Shown here one piece after another: positions 17,034 through 25,436 of a stretch of 63,865 nt of DNA. A program made the translations under genes and the position numbers. The notes below the pieces were generated by a model. That model did no database searches. It had not been told where the DNA came from and was given only the letters and a program-made list of their open reading frames with translations. Each line of letters begins with the position of its first letter. Within the stretch, counting starts at the first letter, position 1. The stretch is from the NCBI GenBank assembly GCA_902511185.1, contig CABXEK010000003.1, positions 1-63,865 of the forward strand, in the 5' to 3' direction. Origin of the DNA: an uncultured Pelagibacteraceae bacterium. GTDB lineage: Bacteria; Pseudomonadota; Alphaproteobacteria; Pelagibacterales; Pelagibacteraceae.

Positions 17034-17490
17034 AGAAAATACTAAAGCACCTACTTTTACAGCTTTATCAACTAATAAAGATAAATACTCATTAAAAGAT
17101 TCATTGGGTAAATATGTCGTTATTTATTTTTATCCAAAAGATGACACGCCCGGTTGTACTATTGAAACAAATGATTTTAATAAACTGCTACCTAAATTCA
17201 AAAAACTGAACTGTGATATATTTGGCATTTCAAAGGATAATTTAAAAAGTCACGACAAATTTAGAGATAAATATAAGATAAAATTTGATTTATTAGCTGA
17301 TGAAGAGCTAACAGTGCTTAAGAAATATAAAGTTTGGGGTAAAAAAAAGTTTATGGGAAGAGAGTTTATGGGTGTCCTTAGAACTACATTTTTAATAGAT
17401 AAAAAGGGTAAAATTATAAAAATTTGGGATAACGTTAAGGTTAAAAATCACGCTAAAGAAGTTTTGGAAACCCTTAAAAATCTTTCATAA
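17026..17490 (+). CDS. bcp: Peroxiredoxin, BCP/PrxQ family
   Basis: A 154-residue thiol peroxidase that reduces peroxides with thioredoxin. The peroxidatic motif is DDTPGCTIETNDF, with Cys44. The resolving cysteine normally five residues later (E. coli Cys50) is replaced by Asn49, and the only other cysteine is Cys63. It is therefore either a 1-Cys enzyme or uses Cys63. GVLRTTFLIDKKGKI is a typical C-terminal block. It overlaps the glycosyltransferase gene and is followed by a hairpin at 17498-17524. Confidence 0.9.
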   Translation: MIKENTKAPTFTALSTNKDKYSLKDSLGKYVVIYFYPKDDTPGCTIETNDFNKLLPKFKKLNCDIFGISKDNLKSHDKFRDKYKIKFDLLADEELTVLKKYKVWGKKKFMGREFMGVLRTTFLIDKKGKIIKIWDNVKVKNHAKEVLETLKNLS

Positions 17491-17497
17491 AATAAAA

Positions 17498-17524
17498 AAG
17501 GCCCCTTATTTCTAAGGGACCCTT
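17498..17524 (-). terminator. Terminator between bcp and amtB
   Basis: Imperfect inverted repeat: AAGG-CCCCTT paired with AAGGG-ACCCTT across a short ATTTCT loop. Read on the minus strand the hairpin is followed by TTTTTTATTTT, a good intrinsic terminator for amtB. It lies between the convergent ends of bcp and amtB and may slow transcription from both sides. Confidence 0.75.
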
Positions 17525-17547
17525 AACGTTATAGAGAAATAATTTTT

Positions 17548-18849
17548 TTAGTCTCTGATTGCGTAAGCTTTAACTCCCACTTCAGCAACATCAGTTCCAA
17601 GTTTTTCAGCTTGAGCACTAATTCGTAAACCAATAGTTTCTTTGAGTGATCTAAAAACTATATATGAAAGTACAAAACTAAATACACATACTGCTAGTAC
17701 ACCTGTAAACTGTGTGCCAAATGTAGTGTCTGGATTTGAAATTGGAACCACCATTGTTCCAAAAATACCCGCAAACATGTGAACTGGGATTGCACCTACA
17801 ACATCATCAATGTGTTTAGATTCTAAAAACTTAGTTCCAAAGTACATAATAATTGCTCCAATAGAACCAATTACCATTGCAAGGATTGGACTTGGATTCA
17901 AAGGTTCAGCAGTGATTGCAACAAGACCTGCTAAAGCACCATTTAACATCATGATGATATCAGTTTTACCCCCAATTAACCTGGTAACTAACGCAGCAGT
18001 TACTGTTCCAGCTGCACCTGCTAAATGAGTATTAACTGCAATTTTACTAATCGCTGTGACATCATCAAAAGTTCCAACTGCTAATTGACTGAAACCATTA
18101 AAACCAAACCAACCAAACCATAGTAAAAAAGTTCCAAGAGTTACAAGTGGAATACTAGATGCTGCAAAAGGAACTAAAGATTTTGTTTCACCTTTTTTTC
18201 CAAATCTACCTGCTCTTGCACCTAAAACCATTACGCCTGCTAAAGCTGCAGCACCTCCACAAGCATGAACTAAAGTAGATCCTGCAAAATCAGAAAAACC
18301 AGCAGCAGCTAACCAGCCACCACCCCACTGCCAACCCATAGAGATTGGATAAATAAATGCAGCCATAATTGCTGAGAAAATAAAGAATGGCCAAATTTTA
18401 ATTCTTTCTGCAACAGCTCCTGACACTATAGATACCGTCGCACAAACAAACATCGCTTGATAGAACCAATCTGAGTAATCTGAATAACCGGTTCCTATTT
18501 CTGAAGCGTCACTCCAAATTTTGAATGAACCAATGTATCCTCCCTCAGGTATACCGTAAGCAAGATTATAACCACATAGAAAAAATACAATTGATGCAAT
18601 AGCAAATTTACCGATATTTTTTGCAGCAATCGTTGATACACTTTTAGTAGTTACCAAACCACACTCAAGCATACAAAATCCTGCAGCCATAAATGCAACT
18701 AATACACCACCCAAATAAAAACCAAGTGTGTTAAATATATATTGTCCTTCAGCTGAAATAGTTGTCTCCGCCATACCTGCACTACTCATGTTTAATAAAA
18801 ATATTAAACTCATAAGTGGCAAGCTTAGTTTACTTATTAATTTAGTCAT
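17548..18849 (-). CDS. amtB: Ammonium transporter
   Basis: A 433-residue Amt/Mep channel. A cleavable signal (to about AMA-ET, residue 27) precedes eleven helices. Conserved segments are GFCMLECGLVTTKS (about 57-70), WFYQAMFVCATVSIVSGAVAER (two-helix block), the first pore histidine in GSTLVHACGGAAALAG, and the second in VHMFAGIFGT. The protein imports ammonium for assimilation. No glnK lies next to it in this window, unlike many bacteria. A 7-5-7 palindrome sits about 70 bases upstream of its start. Ammonium transport is a key nitrogen source in SAR11. Confidence 0.96.
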   Translation of the reverse strand: MTKLISKLSLPLMSLIFLLNMSSAGMAETTISAEGQYIFNTLGFYLGGVLVAFMAAGFCMLECGLVTTKSVSTIAAKNIGKFAIASIVFFLCGYNLAYGIPEGGYIGSFKIWSDASEIGTGYSDYSDWFYQAMFVCATVSIVSGAVAERIKIWPFFIFSAIMAAFIYPISMGWQWGGGWLAAAGFSDFAGSTLVHACGGAAALAGVMVLGARAGRFGKKGETKSLVPFAASSIPLVTLGTFLLWFGWFGFNGFSQLAVGTFDDVTAISKIAVNTHLAGAAGTVTAALVTRLIGGKTDIIMMLNGALAGLVAITAEPLNPSPILAMVIGSIGAIIMYFGTKFLESKHIDDVVGAIPVHMFAGIFGTMVVPISNPDTTFGTQFTGVLAVCVFSFVLSYIVFRSLKETIGLRISAQAEKLGTDVAEVGVKAYAIRD

Positions 18850-18920
18850 AAAACCTCCTGTTAAGGTTATGACTTATAAATTTTTAATTTTAAAAAACTA
18901 ACGCTGATCAGGGAAAATAG

Positions 18921-18939
18921 ATATGCAGTTTTTGCATAT
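18921..18939. promoter_or_regulatory. 7-5-7 palindrome upstream of amtB
   Basis: Perfect inverted repeat ATATGCA-GTTTT-TGCATAT, about 72 bases before the amtB start. The size and spacing resemble activator operators (NtrC uses TGCAC-N5-GTGCA-like half-sites). Binding is inference. Confidence 0.45.
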
Positions 18940-18942
18940 AGT

Positions 18943-18979
18943 AACAGCCCTGAACGTTTTTTAAATCGTTAGGGCTGTT
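18943..18979. other. Long hairpin between HU gene and amtB
   Basis: Inverted repeat AACAGCCCT-g-AACG / CGTT-AGGGCTGTT, a 13-pair stem with one bulged G and a TTTTTTAAAT loop. It lies just downstream of the HU gene on the minus strand, probably at the mRNA end. There is no T-run directly after it on the minus strand, so it is not a textbook terminator; it could stabilise the 3' end. Confidence 0.6.
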
Positions 18980-18989
18980 AAAAAAATTC

Positions 18990-19265
18990 TTACTTATTGA
19001 ATACTTCTTTTAATGCTTTTGCAGGTAAAAATTTTACCTTTTGAGAAGCGGCTATTTGAATTTGCTCCCCTGTTCTCGGATTTCTTCCAACTCTAGCTTT
19101 TCTTTTAGCTACTTTATAAGTCCCAAATCCAGCAATTTTTACTGAATCATCACCTTTTAATGCATCTAAAATAGTGTTGGTAATTGTATCAAATGTTCTC
19201 TCAGCATCTGCTTTGCTCAAGCTTAATGAGCCTGAAAGCTGTGCTATTAATTGTTTTTTGTTCAT
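18990..19265 (-). CDS. hup: DNA-binding protein HU
   Basis: A 91-residue histone-like protein that bends DNA. MNKKQLIAQLS at the start, GFGTYKVAKRKARVGRNPRTGEQI (about 47-70, the beta-arm with RNPRTG) and KVKFLPAKALKEVFN at the end are the canonical HU features. IHF subunits have a different arm, so HU is preferred. A long 157-base upstream region should hold its promoter. HU is expected to be abundant in a streamlined nucleoid. Confidence 0.95.
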   Translation of the reverse strand: MNKKQLIAQLSGSLSLSKADAERTFDTITNTILDALKGDDSVKIAGFGTYKVAKRKARVGRNPRTGEQIQIAASQKVKFLPAKALKEVFNK

Positions 19266-19422
19266 TTTAGCTCCGGTTTTGTTGGTTAATATTCATATTT
19301 CTCATAAACGTTGATAAATCAAGCTTTTTTTTAGTGCCTCAAATTTTTTAAGATACAATATATTGTAATTTGTTAAATAAGTATTGATTTTACTTACTTT
19401 TTTAATGTTAATAAACCTGTAA

Positions 19423-20535
19423 TTAATTGAACAAACCCAAATCTTTTAGGTCATTAAAGGTTGTAAAGAACATCAATGATACCAACAAAAACATTCCGAT
19501 TCGAAAAAAACCTTCCTGCGTTTTCTGTGATAAAGGACGACCTAAAATCTTTTCAAATGCATAAAACATTAAGTGTCCACCATCCAACATTGGTATTGGA
19601 AATAAGTTAATTAAACCAAGGCTTATTGAAATATAAGCCATTATAGAGATAAAAGGTAAGATCCCAATTTCTGCAACTTGGCCAGTAATTTTTGCTATTC
19701 GAATTGGGCCACCTAGTTGAGAAGTGTCCCCACTTCCTTTAATCATACTACCTATATATTTAAGAGAAGACGCACTAACAAAATACACTTCTTTTACTGA
19801 ATGAATAATTGCTTGAGCAGGTCCTAATTTAACATGATTAATTTCATTGTTGACAGCTCCAAGTTTGATGCCCACCATTCTCTTATTAATCATATTACCT
19901 AAATTATCTTCACTAAAGACAATATTAGGTTTAACTTTTATCAAATATTCTTGATCTAATCGTTCAACTTTAAAATCAATAATATCTCCTGTTGATGTTG
20001 TAATAAACTTCGATACATCCATGATGCTTTCAACTTTATTGCCATCAATTTCTAAAATAATATCATTATCTATTAGTCCTCCAACCATTGCAGGACTATC
20101 TTTTTGAACTTCGGTGATCATTGCTGGGGTAAAATCTTTGCCAATAAAGGTATAAATTGAAAAAAAGATAGCAATTGCTAATAAAAAATTAGCTAAAGGC
20201 CCACCAAATACTATTAAAGCTCTTTGATATAAGGGTTTTATAACAAATAGTTTTTCTTGATCTTCTTTATTATATTGTTTTAATATTTTTTCGTGATCAG
20301 CCTGTGAAAATACATTACGATCGCCAAAAAACTTAACATAGCCTCCAAGTGGGATCCAGCATATCTTCCAACGTGTACCTGATTTATCATTCCAACCAAA
20401 TATTTCTTTACCAAATCCTATTGAAAAATCAGTAACACCTACCCCATATTTTCTTGCAAAATAATAATGACCATACTCGTGGATAAATACCACAACCAAA
20501 ATTAAGATAATAAATGGAATAATATACGTAAGCAT
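19423..20535 (-). CDS. rseP: Site-2 intramembrane zinc metalloprotease RseP
   Basis: A 370-residue inner-membrane protease that cleaves membrane-anchored substrates in envelope stress response. The zinc motif HEYGH is at 19-23 in the first helix. The third zinc ligand segment is NLFPIPMLDGGHL near residue 317. A PDZ domain (ITEVQKDSPAMVGGLIDNDIILEIDG) lies between about 140 and 210. Classic neighbours dxr and bamA are absent on both sides here; it stands between an EamA transporter gene and HU. The start ATG is preceded by a clear gap. Confidence 0.94.
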   Translation of the reverse strand: MLTYIIPFIILILVVVFIHEYGHYYFARKYGVGVTDFSIGFGKEIFGWNDKSGTRWKICWIPLGGYVKFFGDRNVFSQADHEKILKQYNKEDQEKLFVIKPLYQRALIVFGGPLANFLLAIAIFFSIYTFIGKDFTPAMITEVQKDSPAMVGGLIDNDIILEIDGNKVESIMDVSKFITTSTGDIIDFKVERLDQEYLIKVKPNIVFSEDNLGNMINKRMVGIKLGAVNNEINHVKLGPAQAIIHSVKEVYFVSASSLKYIGSMIKGSGDTSQLGGPIRIAKITGQVAEIGILPFISIMAYISISLGLINLFPIPMLDGGHLMFYAFEKILGRPLSQKTQEGFFRIGMFLLVSLMFFTTFNDLKDLGLFN

Positions 20536-20592
20536 TTCTATATTTTATCCGAATTAGATGTAATCACAACCTTCTTAAAATAATTATTTTAA

Positions 20593-21546
20593 CTACCTTC
20601 TTGCTGGGGTTTTAGATGCAATGTATTGTTTTCTTACTCTTTCTCTAAAATAAATATAAACTCCTGCTGAGATAATACAGATTACTCCTAATAAAGTTCT
20701 AAAAGATGGAATTTCACTAAATAAAAAATAACCAGGGATCATGGACATAATAATTAATGAATATTCAAATAACGAAACAACTGATGGGGATGCAATGATA
20801 TATGCAGAAAATATACACAAAAATGCAATTGATGCCGCCAAACCAAAAAATAATATAAATTTCCAAGTATAATCAAAATTTGAAAACCACTCTCTAAAGA
20901 TAAACTGAGTAGTAGGATCAAAATCGTTGTTATTAAATTGGCCATTACCCATAAAGAAATAAATGATGCCACATAATATAAGAGCAATTAAATAAAAGTA
21001 ATATAACTGAGTGTTAACATCATCTTTATCAGATGTGTATTTAGTAATAGTCATTGAAGCTGCATAAAATAAAGCACTAAGAACTGGTAACAAATTTCTA
21101 TATTCAAAATTTGAAAAATTTGGATTTAAAACAATTAGTACCCCCATAAAACCAAAGGCGATGGCAGACCATCTTCTAATTCCAATAAACTCTTTCAAGA
21201 AAAATTTGGCAAATATAGAGACAAAGAAAGGACATGAGAAAAATAAAGCATTGGCCGTTGCTAGTTGCATATAAGTAATAGAGATAAAGAAAGTTGAAAA
21301 TGCAATAAAATGCAACAATACTCTTATAAAAGTTAATAATGGATAATGAGTTTTTAAAGATACTTTTTGTTTTTTAATACTTAAGTAGATAAATAAAACA
21401 ATTGCGGCAACTAAATATCTTCCAAAGAATATCTCATAAAGAGCAGATTTCTCGAAGATAAACTTGATCAATGCATCTTGCATTGAAAATAAGCTCATAG
21501 CAATAAGGATTAAAACAATTCCTTTTGAATTATTATCTGTACTCAT
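20593..21546 (-). CDS. EamA/DMT-family transporter
   Basis: A 317-residue protein with ten membrane helices in two EamA repeats. Typical features: LFSMQDALIKFIFE in helix 1, FFIGRYLVAA-like FFGRYLVAAIVLF, ALFFSCPFFVSIFAKFFLKE, and GVLIVLNPNF closing repeat one. The family exports or imports small metabolites such as amino acids or nucleosides. The exact substrate cannot be read. It is four bases downstream of slyX and probably shares its transcript. Confidence 0.86.
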   Translation of the reverse strand: MSTDNNSKGIVLILIAMSLFSMQDALIKFIFEKSALYEIFFGRYLVAAIVLFIYLSIKKQKVSLKTHYPLLTFIRVLLHFIAFSTFFISITYMQLATANALFFSCPFFVSIFAKFFLKEFIGIRRWSAIAFGFMGVLIVLNPNFSNFEYRNLLPVLSALFYAASMTITKYTSDKDDVNTQLYYFYLIALILCGIIYFFMGNGQFNNNDFDPTTQFIFREWFSNFDYTWKFILFFGLAASIAFLCIFSAYIIASPSVVSLFEYSLIIMSMIPGYFLFSEIPSFRTLLGVICIISAGVYIYFRERVRKQYIASKTPARR

Positions 21547-21551
21547 TAATA

Positions 21552-21761
21552 TTAATAATGAGGTGGTTTTTTATCTTCTTTAATTGCCCCAGATGCAATC
21601 TCTCCATCCATTTCTATAATTCTTTTATTTAAATCAGTAATTTCTTTTTTAAGTTCTTTAATTTCATTTTGTTGTGAATAAAGCTCATTACTTAATTCTG
21701 ATAATTCTTGCTGGAGATAAGTGACTTGTTCTTCTAAATTTTTATTAACTTTTGTTGTCAT
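21552..21761 (-). CDS. slyX: SlyX-like coiled-coil protein
   Basis: A 69-residue protein forming one continuous coiled coil (heptads from about residues 5 to 50, e.g. LEEQVTYLQQELSELSNEL) and ending in KKPPHY, the family's proline/tyrosine tail. The ATG at 21761 gives the family's normal length; a TTG four codons upstream is a less likely start. SlyX function is unknown. Its 5' end overlaps the preceding 49-aa membrane microprotein. Confidence 0.82.
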   Translation of the reverse strand: MTTKVNKNLEEQVTYLQQELSELSNELYSQQNEIKELKKEITDLNKRIIEMDGEIASGAIKEDKKPPHY

Positions 21762-21894
21762 GATTAATCCCAAAAAGTTTTTTAATTTTATCTTTATAAG
21801 AATAATATAAAGAAAAGCAGATCAAGCCTACTAATACTACCCCAACAAAGATTCTTAAATACTGATTAAAAAATAAATCAATAAACTCGATCAT
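21745..21894 (-). CDS. Single-helix membrane microprotein, 49 aa
   Basis: Frame from ATG at 21894 to TAA at 21745, overlapping slyX by 17 bases. The product starts MIEFIDLFFNQYLRIFVG, has one strong helix (about 14-32, VGVVLVGLICFSLYY), then a charged tail KDKIKKLFG. Overlap with slyX implies translational coupling. No family recognised. Confidence 0.6.
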   Translation of the reverse strand: MIEFIDLFFNQYLRIFVGVVLVGLICFSLYYSYKDKIKKLFGINHDNKS

Positions 21895-21914
21895 ATTTAT
21901 TTAAATAATTAAAA

Positions 21915-22364
21915 TTATTTTAAAGTTCCCTCTAAAACATACTTTAATATTCTTACCACCTGCATTTGGTCTGAGGCAACAGCTGAGGCTGCGGCATCTA
22001 TTTCTTTTAAAGCATGCTGGTGATCTTCATTTTGTATCACAATAATTGATTTATTTAATGCAGATGCATATCCCGCATCAAAAGCTGCATTCCATTGTTT
22101 GTATTTTTCACCAAATTTAACAACGACCACATCGCTTTCTTTAATAGACTTTTTAGTTCTAATTGAATTGATATTTGCACCTTTTCTATCTTTCCAAAAG
22201 TTTTTCTCCTCAACACCTAAAATTTCAACACCACAATCATCTGATGACGGGTGATCGGTTACAGGAGATGAAAATTGAATATCTAAATTTTCTTTTTTAC
22301 AATTTTCAATTATTTCTGCGCGCCAATTAGTGTGTATTTCACCTGCTAAAAATACCTTTAACAT
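21915..22364 (-). CDS. ytoQ: YtoQ-family protein
   Basis: A 149-residue protein related to nucleoside 2-deoxyribosyltransferases. It begins VFLAGEIHTNWRAEI (about 4-18) and contains SSPVTDHPSSDDCG and ADVVVV-type DVVVVKFGEKYKQWNAAFDAGYASALNKSIIVI, both typical of YtoQ. The substrate is unknown. It is probably cytoplasmic. It is flanked by a microprotein gene and an FAD oxidoreductase on the same strand with short gaps. Confidence 0.85.
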   Translation of the reverse strand: MLKVFLAGEIHTNWRAEIIENCKKENLDIQFSSPVTDHPSSDDCGVEILGVEEKNFWKDRKGANINSIRTKKSIKESDVVVVKFGEKYKQWNAAFDAGYASALNKSIIVIQNEDHQHALKEIDAAASAVASDQMQVVRILKYVLEGTLK

Positions 22365-22427
22365 TTATTCTCCTGTTTATTGTTATTTCTATATTTTAAG
22401 TAATTTTTGTTAATAGCAAACATTATA

Positions 22428-23774
22428 TCAAATGTTTAGCTTATCTTTAATTGCATAAAACCACACAGCTATTCTAAAATAAAAAGTCCTTAATTGTGGA
22501 AAAATAAACTTTTTAGGCAATCCTTTATAAATCTTTGAGATATCAAGATCTTTACTGTTTGATGAAAAAACCAGTTTAGATAACTGTTTTCCAGTCCAAG
22601 GAGCAGCACTAACCCCTACTCCATTATAACCAAATCCATAATAAATCTCTTCATTATCAATTTTACCAATAGATGGTGCAAGCTTTTGAGACAAAGCAAT
22701 TAGGCCTCGCCAACTATAATCAATTGTAACATTAGACCATTGAGGAAAAATATCTTTTAAAAATTTTTCCATATTTTTAGACATCTCTAAATTTGATTGA
22801 TCGCTTCCAGTTAAATCTCCTCTTGTTCCAAACAAAATTCGGTTGTCAGGTAACTTTCGATAATAATATAAAAGATTTTTAGTATTAGCGATCGGTGAAA
22901 ATGTTTTAAAGTTATGAGCATTAAGTTCGTTTTCATTTAATTTTCTAGTTACAATTATATTTGAAATAACAGGAAGTACTCTGCTATCCATTTGATGGAT
23001 TAACCCTTCTTGATAAAACCCATTCGTTGCAACTACTATTTTTTTAGATCGAATAGATCCATCTTTGGTTCTTAAAACATAAGAGCCATTTTCTTTATCT
23101 ATTTTATTAACTTTTGTGTGTTCAAATATCTTTAATTTTTTTGATAAAGCATATTTTGCAATGCCATTAACAAATTTAAGTGGATTGATTGCAAAGCCTG
23201 GTTTGTAAGATAAAGCTCCATATTGTTCAGTGCCTCCATGCCCAATTTCATTAAATTCTTCTTTTGAATAAATTTCAGTTTCAATCCCAAACTCGGATTT
23301 ATAAACCTTGGCTTGTTCTTTAATTTGCTCAAATTTATTTTTATGATGAGCAACAACAAAATTATTGTCTCCTGTTACATCACAATCAATATCATATTCT
23401 TTTATAATATCTCTTGTATGGTTAGAGCCTTCTACTGAATTTTTGAAAAACTGTTTTGTTTCTTCTTTTCCATAAATAGATTGCATCTTTTTAAAAGACA
23501 TCTTGCTTGGAGGTAAGCAATTAAATCCAGCATTCCTTGAGGATGCCCCCCAGCCTATTTTACCAGCTTCAACTAAAACTACATCCAAGTTATACTTTTC
23601 TATTAAATTAATCGCGCATAACAAACCTGTGTAACCACCACCAATTACTACAATTTCTGATTTAATATCTTTAGATAGCTTTATTAAATTTAGATTTTCA
23701 CTTGAAGTATCCTCCCAATAACTGCTAACAGGAGTATTAAATTTATAAATATCTGAATGATATAAATTTTTCAT
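22428..23774 (-). CDS. FAD-dependent amine oxidase, PuuB/DadA-like
   Basis: A 448-residue flavoenzyme of the DAO family. The dinucleotide fold IVVIGGGYTGLLCAINL is at about residues 36-52, followed by VVLVEAGKIGWGASSRNAGFN, a block shared with gamma-glutamylputrescine oxidase and glycine/D-amino-acid oxidases. The C-terminal FAD-contact GYNGVGVSAAPWTGKQLS is clear. It probably oxidises a secondary or primary amine with release of peroxide or into the electron transport chain. The precise substrate is not readable. Confidence 0.83.
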   Translation of the reverse strand: MKNLYHSDIYKFNTPVSSYWEDTSSENLNLIKLSKDIKSEIVVIGGGYTGLLCAINLIEKYNLDVVLVEAGKIGWGASSRNAGFNCLPPSKMSFKKMQSIYGKEETKQFFKNSVEGSNHTRDIIKEYDIDCDVTGDNNFVVAHHKNKFEQIKEQAKVYKSEFGIETEIYSKEEFNEIGHGGTEQYGALSYKPGFAINPLKFVNGIAKYALSKKLKIFEHTKVNKIDKENGSYVLRTKDGSIRSKKIVVATNGFYQEGLIHQMDSRVLPVISNIIVTRKLNENELNAHNFKTFSPIANTKNLLYYYRKLPDNRILFGTRGDLTGSDQSNLEMSKNMEKFLKDIFPQWSNVTIDYSWRGLIALSQKLAPSIGKIDNEEIYYGFGYNGVGVSAAPWTGKQLSKLVFSSNSKDLDISKIYKGLPKKFIFPQLRTFYFRIAVWFYAIKDKLNI

Positions 23775-23814
23775 TTTTTAAAAATACCGCTACTTAAACA
23801 AAATGTCTAATAAA

Positions 23815-24435
23815 CTAAACTGCTTGTATTAATGAAGCACTATTGTTAGTAGGTTTGTTTACATCTTTTGATACTTCATAAAATACAAGATTAGGTTTGT
23901 TGCATTCTTTCAAAAAAGCTGAACCTTGTAACTCTAAGTTTAAATATCGATTAACATCTGTTTGATTAATAATTACTGGTTGTCGATGATGGATTTCCTT
24001 TATATTTTCTTCAGCCTCTTCTGTTATTAAACAAAATTGGTCTTCTTCATAAATACCCGCAAAGAATATTGGGTTGGTGTCTTTTCTTGTAAAATAAAAT
24101 GGTGTTTTTTCTTTCTCTTCCCTCTTCCATTCATAAAAGCCGTCTGCAACTGCGACGCATCTATTGCTTTTAATTAATTTTTTAAATGAAACTTTTTCAT
24201 CAATAGTCTCAAGTCTTGCATTTATTAAAGCTTTAAAATCTTTATCTTGAGCCCAACTAGGAATTAATCCCCATTTAAGAGCCTCTAATGTATTTCCATT
24301 TTTATATTTTTTGATAACTGGAAGTTTTTGATAAGGGTGAGCATTATAATTTTCAGTATCTTCAACTTGAATAGCAGACTTTACTAATTTACTAGTTTTA
24401 GTTACTGGGTTTTTAACAACATATCTTCCACACAT
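23815..24435 (-). CDS. yedK: SRAP-family protein (YedK/HMCES)
   Basis: A 206-residue protein that crosslinks to and shields abasic sites in single-stranded DNA. The nucleophile Cys2 follows the initiator Met (MCGRYVV). The other active-site blocks are LKWGLIPSWA, INARLET (Asn) and DGFYEWKR (Glu). The catalytic histidine lies in IHHRQPVII, where the usual sequence is H-[DN]-R-M-P, so the residue after the His is changed. The start is fixed by the Cys2 requirement. It has no SOS box that I can point to. Confidence 0.92.
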   Translation of the reverse strand: MCGRYVVKNPVTKTSKLVKSAIQVEDTENYNAHPYQKLPVIKKYKNGNTLEALKWGLIPSWAQDKDFKALINARLETIDEKVSFKKLIKSNRCVAVADGFYEWKREEKEKTPFYFTRKDTNPIFFAGIYEEDQFCLITEEAEENIKEIHHRQPVIINQTDVNRYLNLELQGSAFLKECNKPNLVFYEVSKDVNKPTNNSASLIQAV

Positions 24436-24473
24436 ATCTAATATTTAATTTATTAAACAAATTTTTTATTACA

Positions 24474-24513
24474 GGCAAAAAAAAAGGACCTTGTAGAATT
24501 TACAAGGTCCTTT
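24474..24513 (-). terminator. Strong intrinsic terminator after the outer-membrane protein gene
   Basis: A 13-pair stem AAAGGACCTTGTA / TACAAGGTCCTTT (24483-24513) with a short GAATT loop. Read on the minus strand it is followed by a run of T, so it terminates the outer-membrane protein mRNA and probably isolates it from the SRAP gene. Confidence 0.88.
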
Positions 24514-24533
24514 AAATTTAATTTTAAAACTAA

Positions 24534-25217
24534 CTAGAAAGTTTTTCCAATTGATAAACTTATCATTGTCAATTCAGCGTCAGCTTTAAGAATCTTACCG
24601 TTTGAGTTAGTGTGTGATATTTCATCAAAGTCAGTAACTGTAGCTTCTAATCTTACGAAACCGTCACCACCCATATGTTGAACAGCTTTTTGAACACCTG
24701 CACCAAACATCATACCTTCTAAGCTTTTTCCAGTGTTTCCGTCTGTACCAGCAGTACCTTGTCCAGTACCTGTAGCTTGTCTAGAAGTATTTGTAATGTC
24801 TAAATCAGCTTGTGAATATCCAACTTTAGCAAATACTGACATATCACCTAAATCGAAAGTAGGCTGAATGTAAGCAGTTATTAGATTTCCAACTTCAATT
24901 GTTGCGTCAAAACCAGTTCCACCACCTAATTTTTCAACTTCAGTAGTAAATGGAATTACGTCTATACCTAATGACATAGTCATTCCACCTAGCTCAACAT
25001 CTTTTTCAGCAAAAAGTGATGCAACCATAAAATCAGCATTTCCTGATGAATTTACAGCAGCTCCACCTTTATTTAATGATCCGGCAGTAGTCGAGTTAGT
25101 AGTGCCAGAACCAGTAGCATCCAAGTTGGATTGCGAAATTCTAACACCTACGCTATCAGCTTGTGCTGACACCGCTAAAAAAATCACAGAAATAAATGCA
25201 ATCGTTAATTTTTTCAT
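24534..25217 (-). CDS. Outer-membrane beta-barrel protein
   Basis: A 227-residue secreted protein. A signal peptide MKKLTIAFISVIFLAVSAQA is cleaved after AQA (about residue 20). The mature part is rich in Gly, Thr, Asp and alternating hydrophobics and ends in MISLSIGKTF, a C-terminal beta-signal ending in Phe. That suggests an eight-stranded OmpA/OmpW-like barrel. Its own terminator and a 219-base upstream gap suggest high, independent expression. The function (porin or adhesin) is unknown. Confidence 0.78.
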   Translation of the reverse strand: MKKLTIAFISVIFLAVSAQADSVGVRISQSNLDATGSGTTNSTTAGSLNKGGAAVNSSGNADFMVASLFAEKDVELGGMTMSLGIDVIPFTTEVEKLGGGTGFDATIEVGNLITAYIQPTFDLGDMSVFAKVGYSQADLDITNTSRQATGTGQGTAGTDGNTGKSLEGMMFGAGVQKAVQHMGGDGFVRLEATVTDFDEISHTNSNGKILKADAELTMISLSIGKTF

Positions 25218-25436
25218 TTGTTATCCTTTATTAGTTATTAATATAATTATGTTAATACGGGGATGTTTATATTTATAATCCAAAATAACAAGCAGAAACT
25301 GTTGAAAAAAGTGTTATTTTATACGATATTTTGTAAATGTTGTATTTTTGCAACATTAAATATTCAGAATTAAAGCGAATCTGGTCAGTTAAATTAAAAA
25401 GCTATTTTATTAATATTTTGACTTATTCTATTTTTT
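25218..25436. other. Longest intergenic gap, promoter region of the outer-membrane protein
   Basis: A 219-base AT-rich gap between the start of the minus-strand outer-membrane protein gene and the end of the flavoprotein gene. It should carry the promoter of the former. I see AT-rich hexamers but no confident -35/-10 pair, and no RNA gene. Confidence 0.4.

Noticed and set aside
25218..25436. Possible RNA gene in the longest gap
   Set aside because: No tRNA-like cloverleaf, no strong hairpin and no recognised riboswitch motif; only AT-rich promoter-like sequence.
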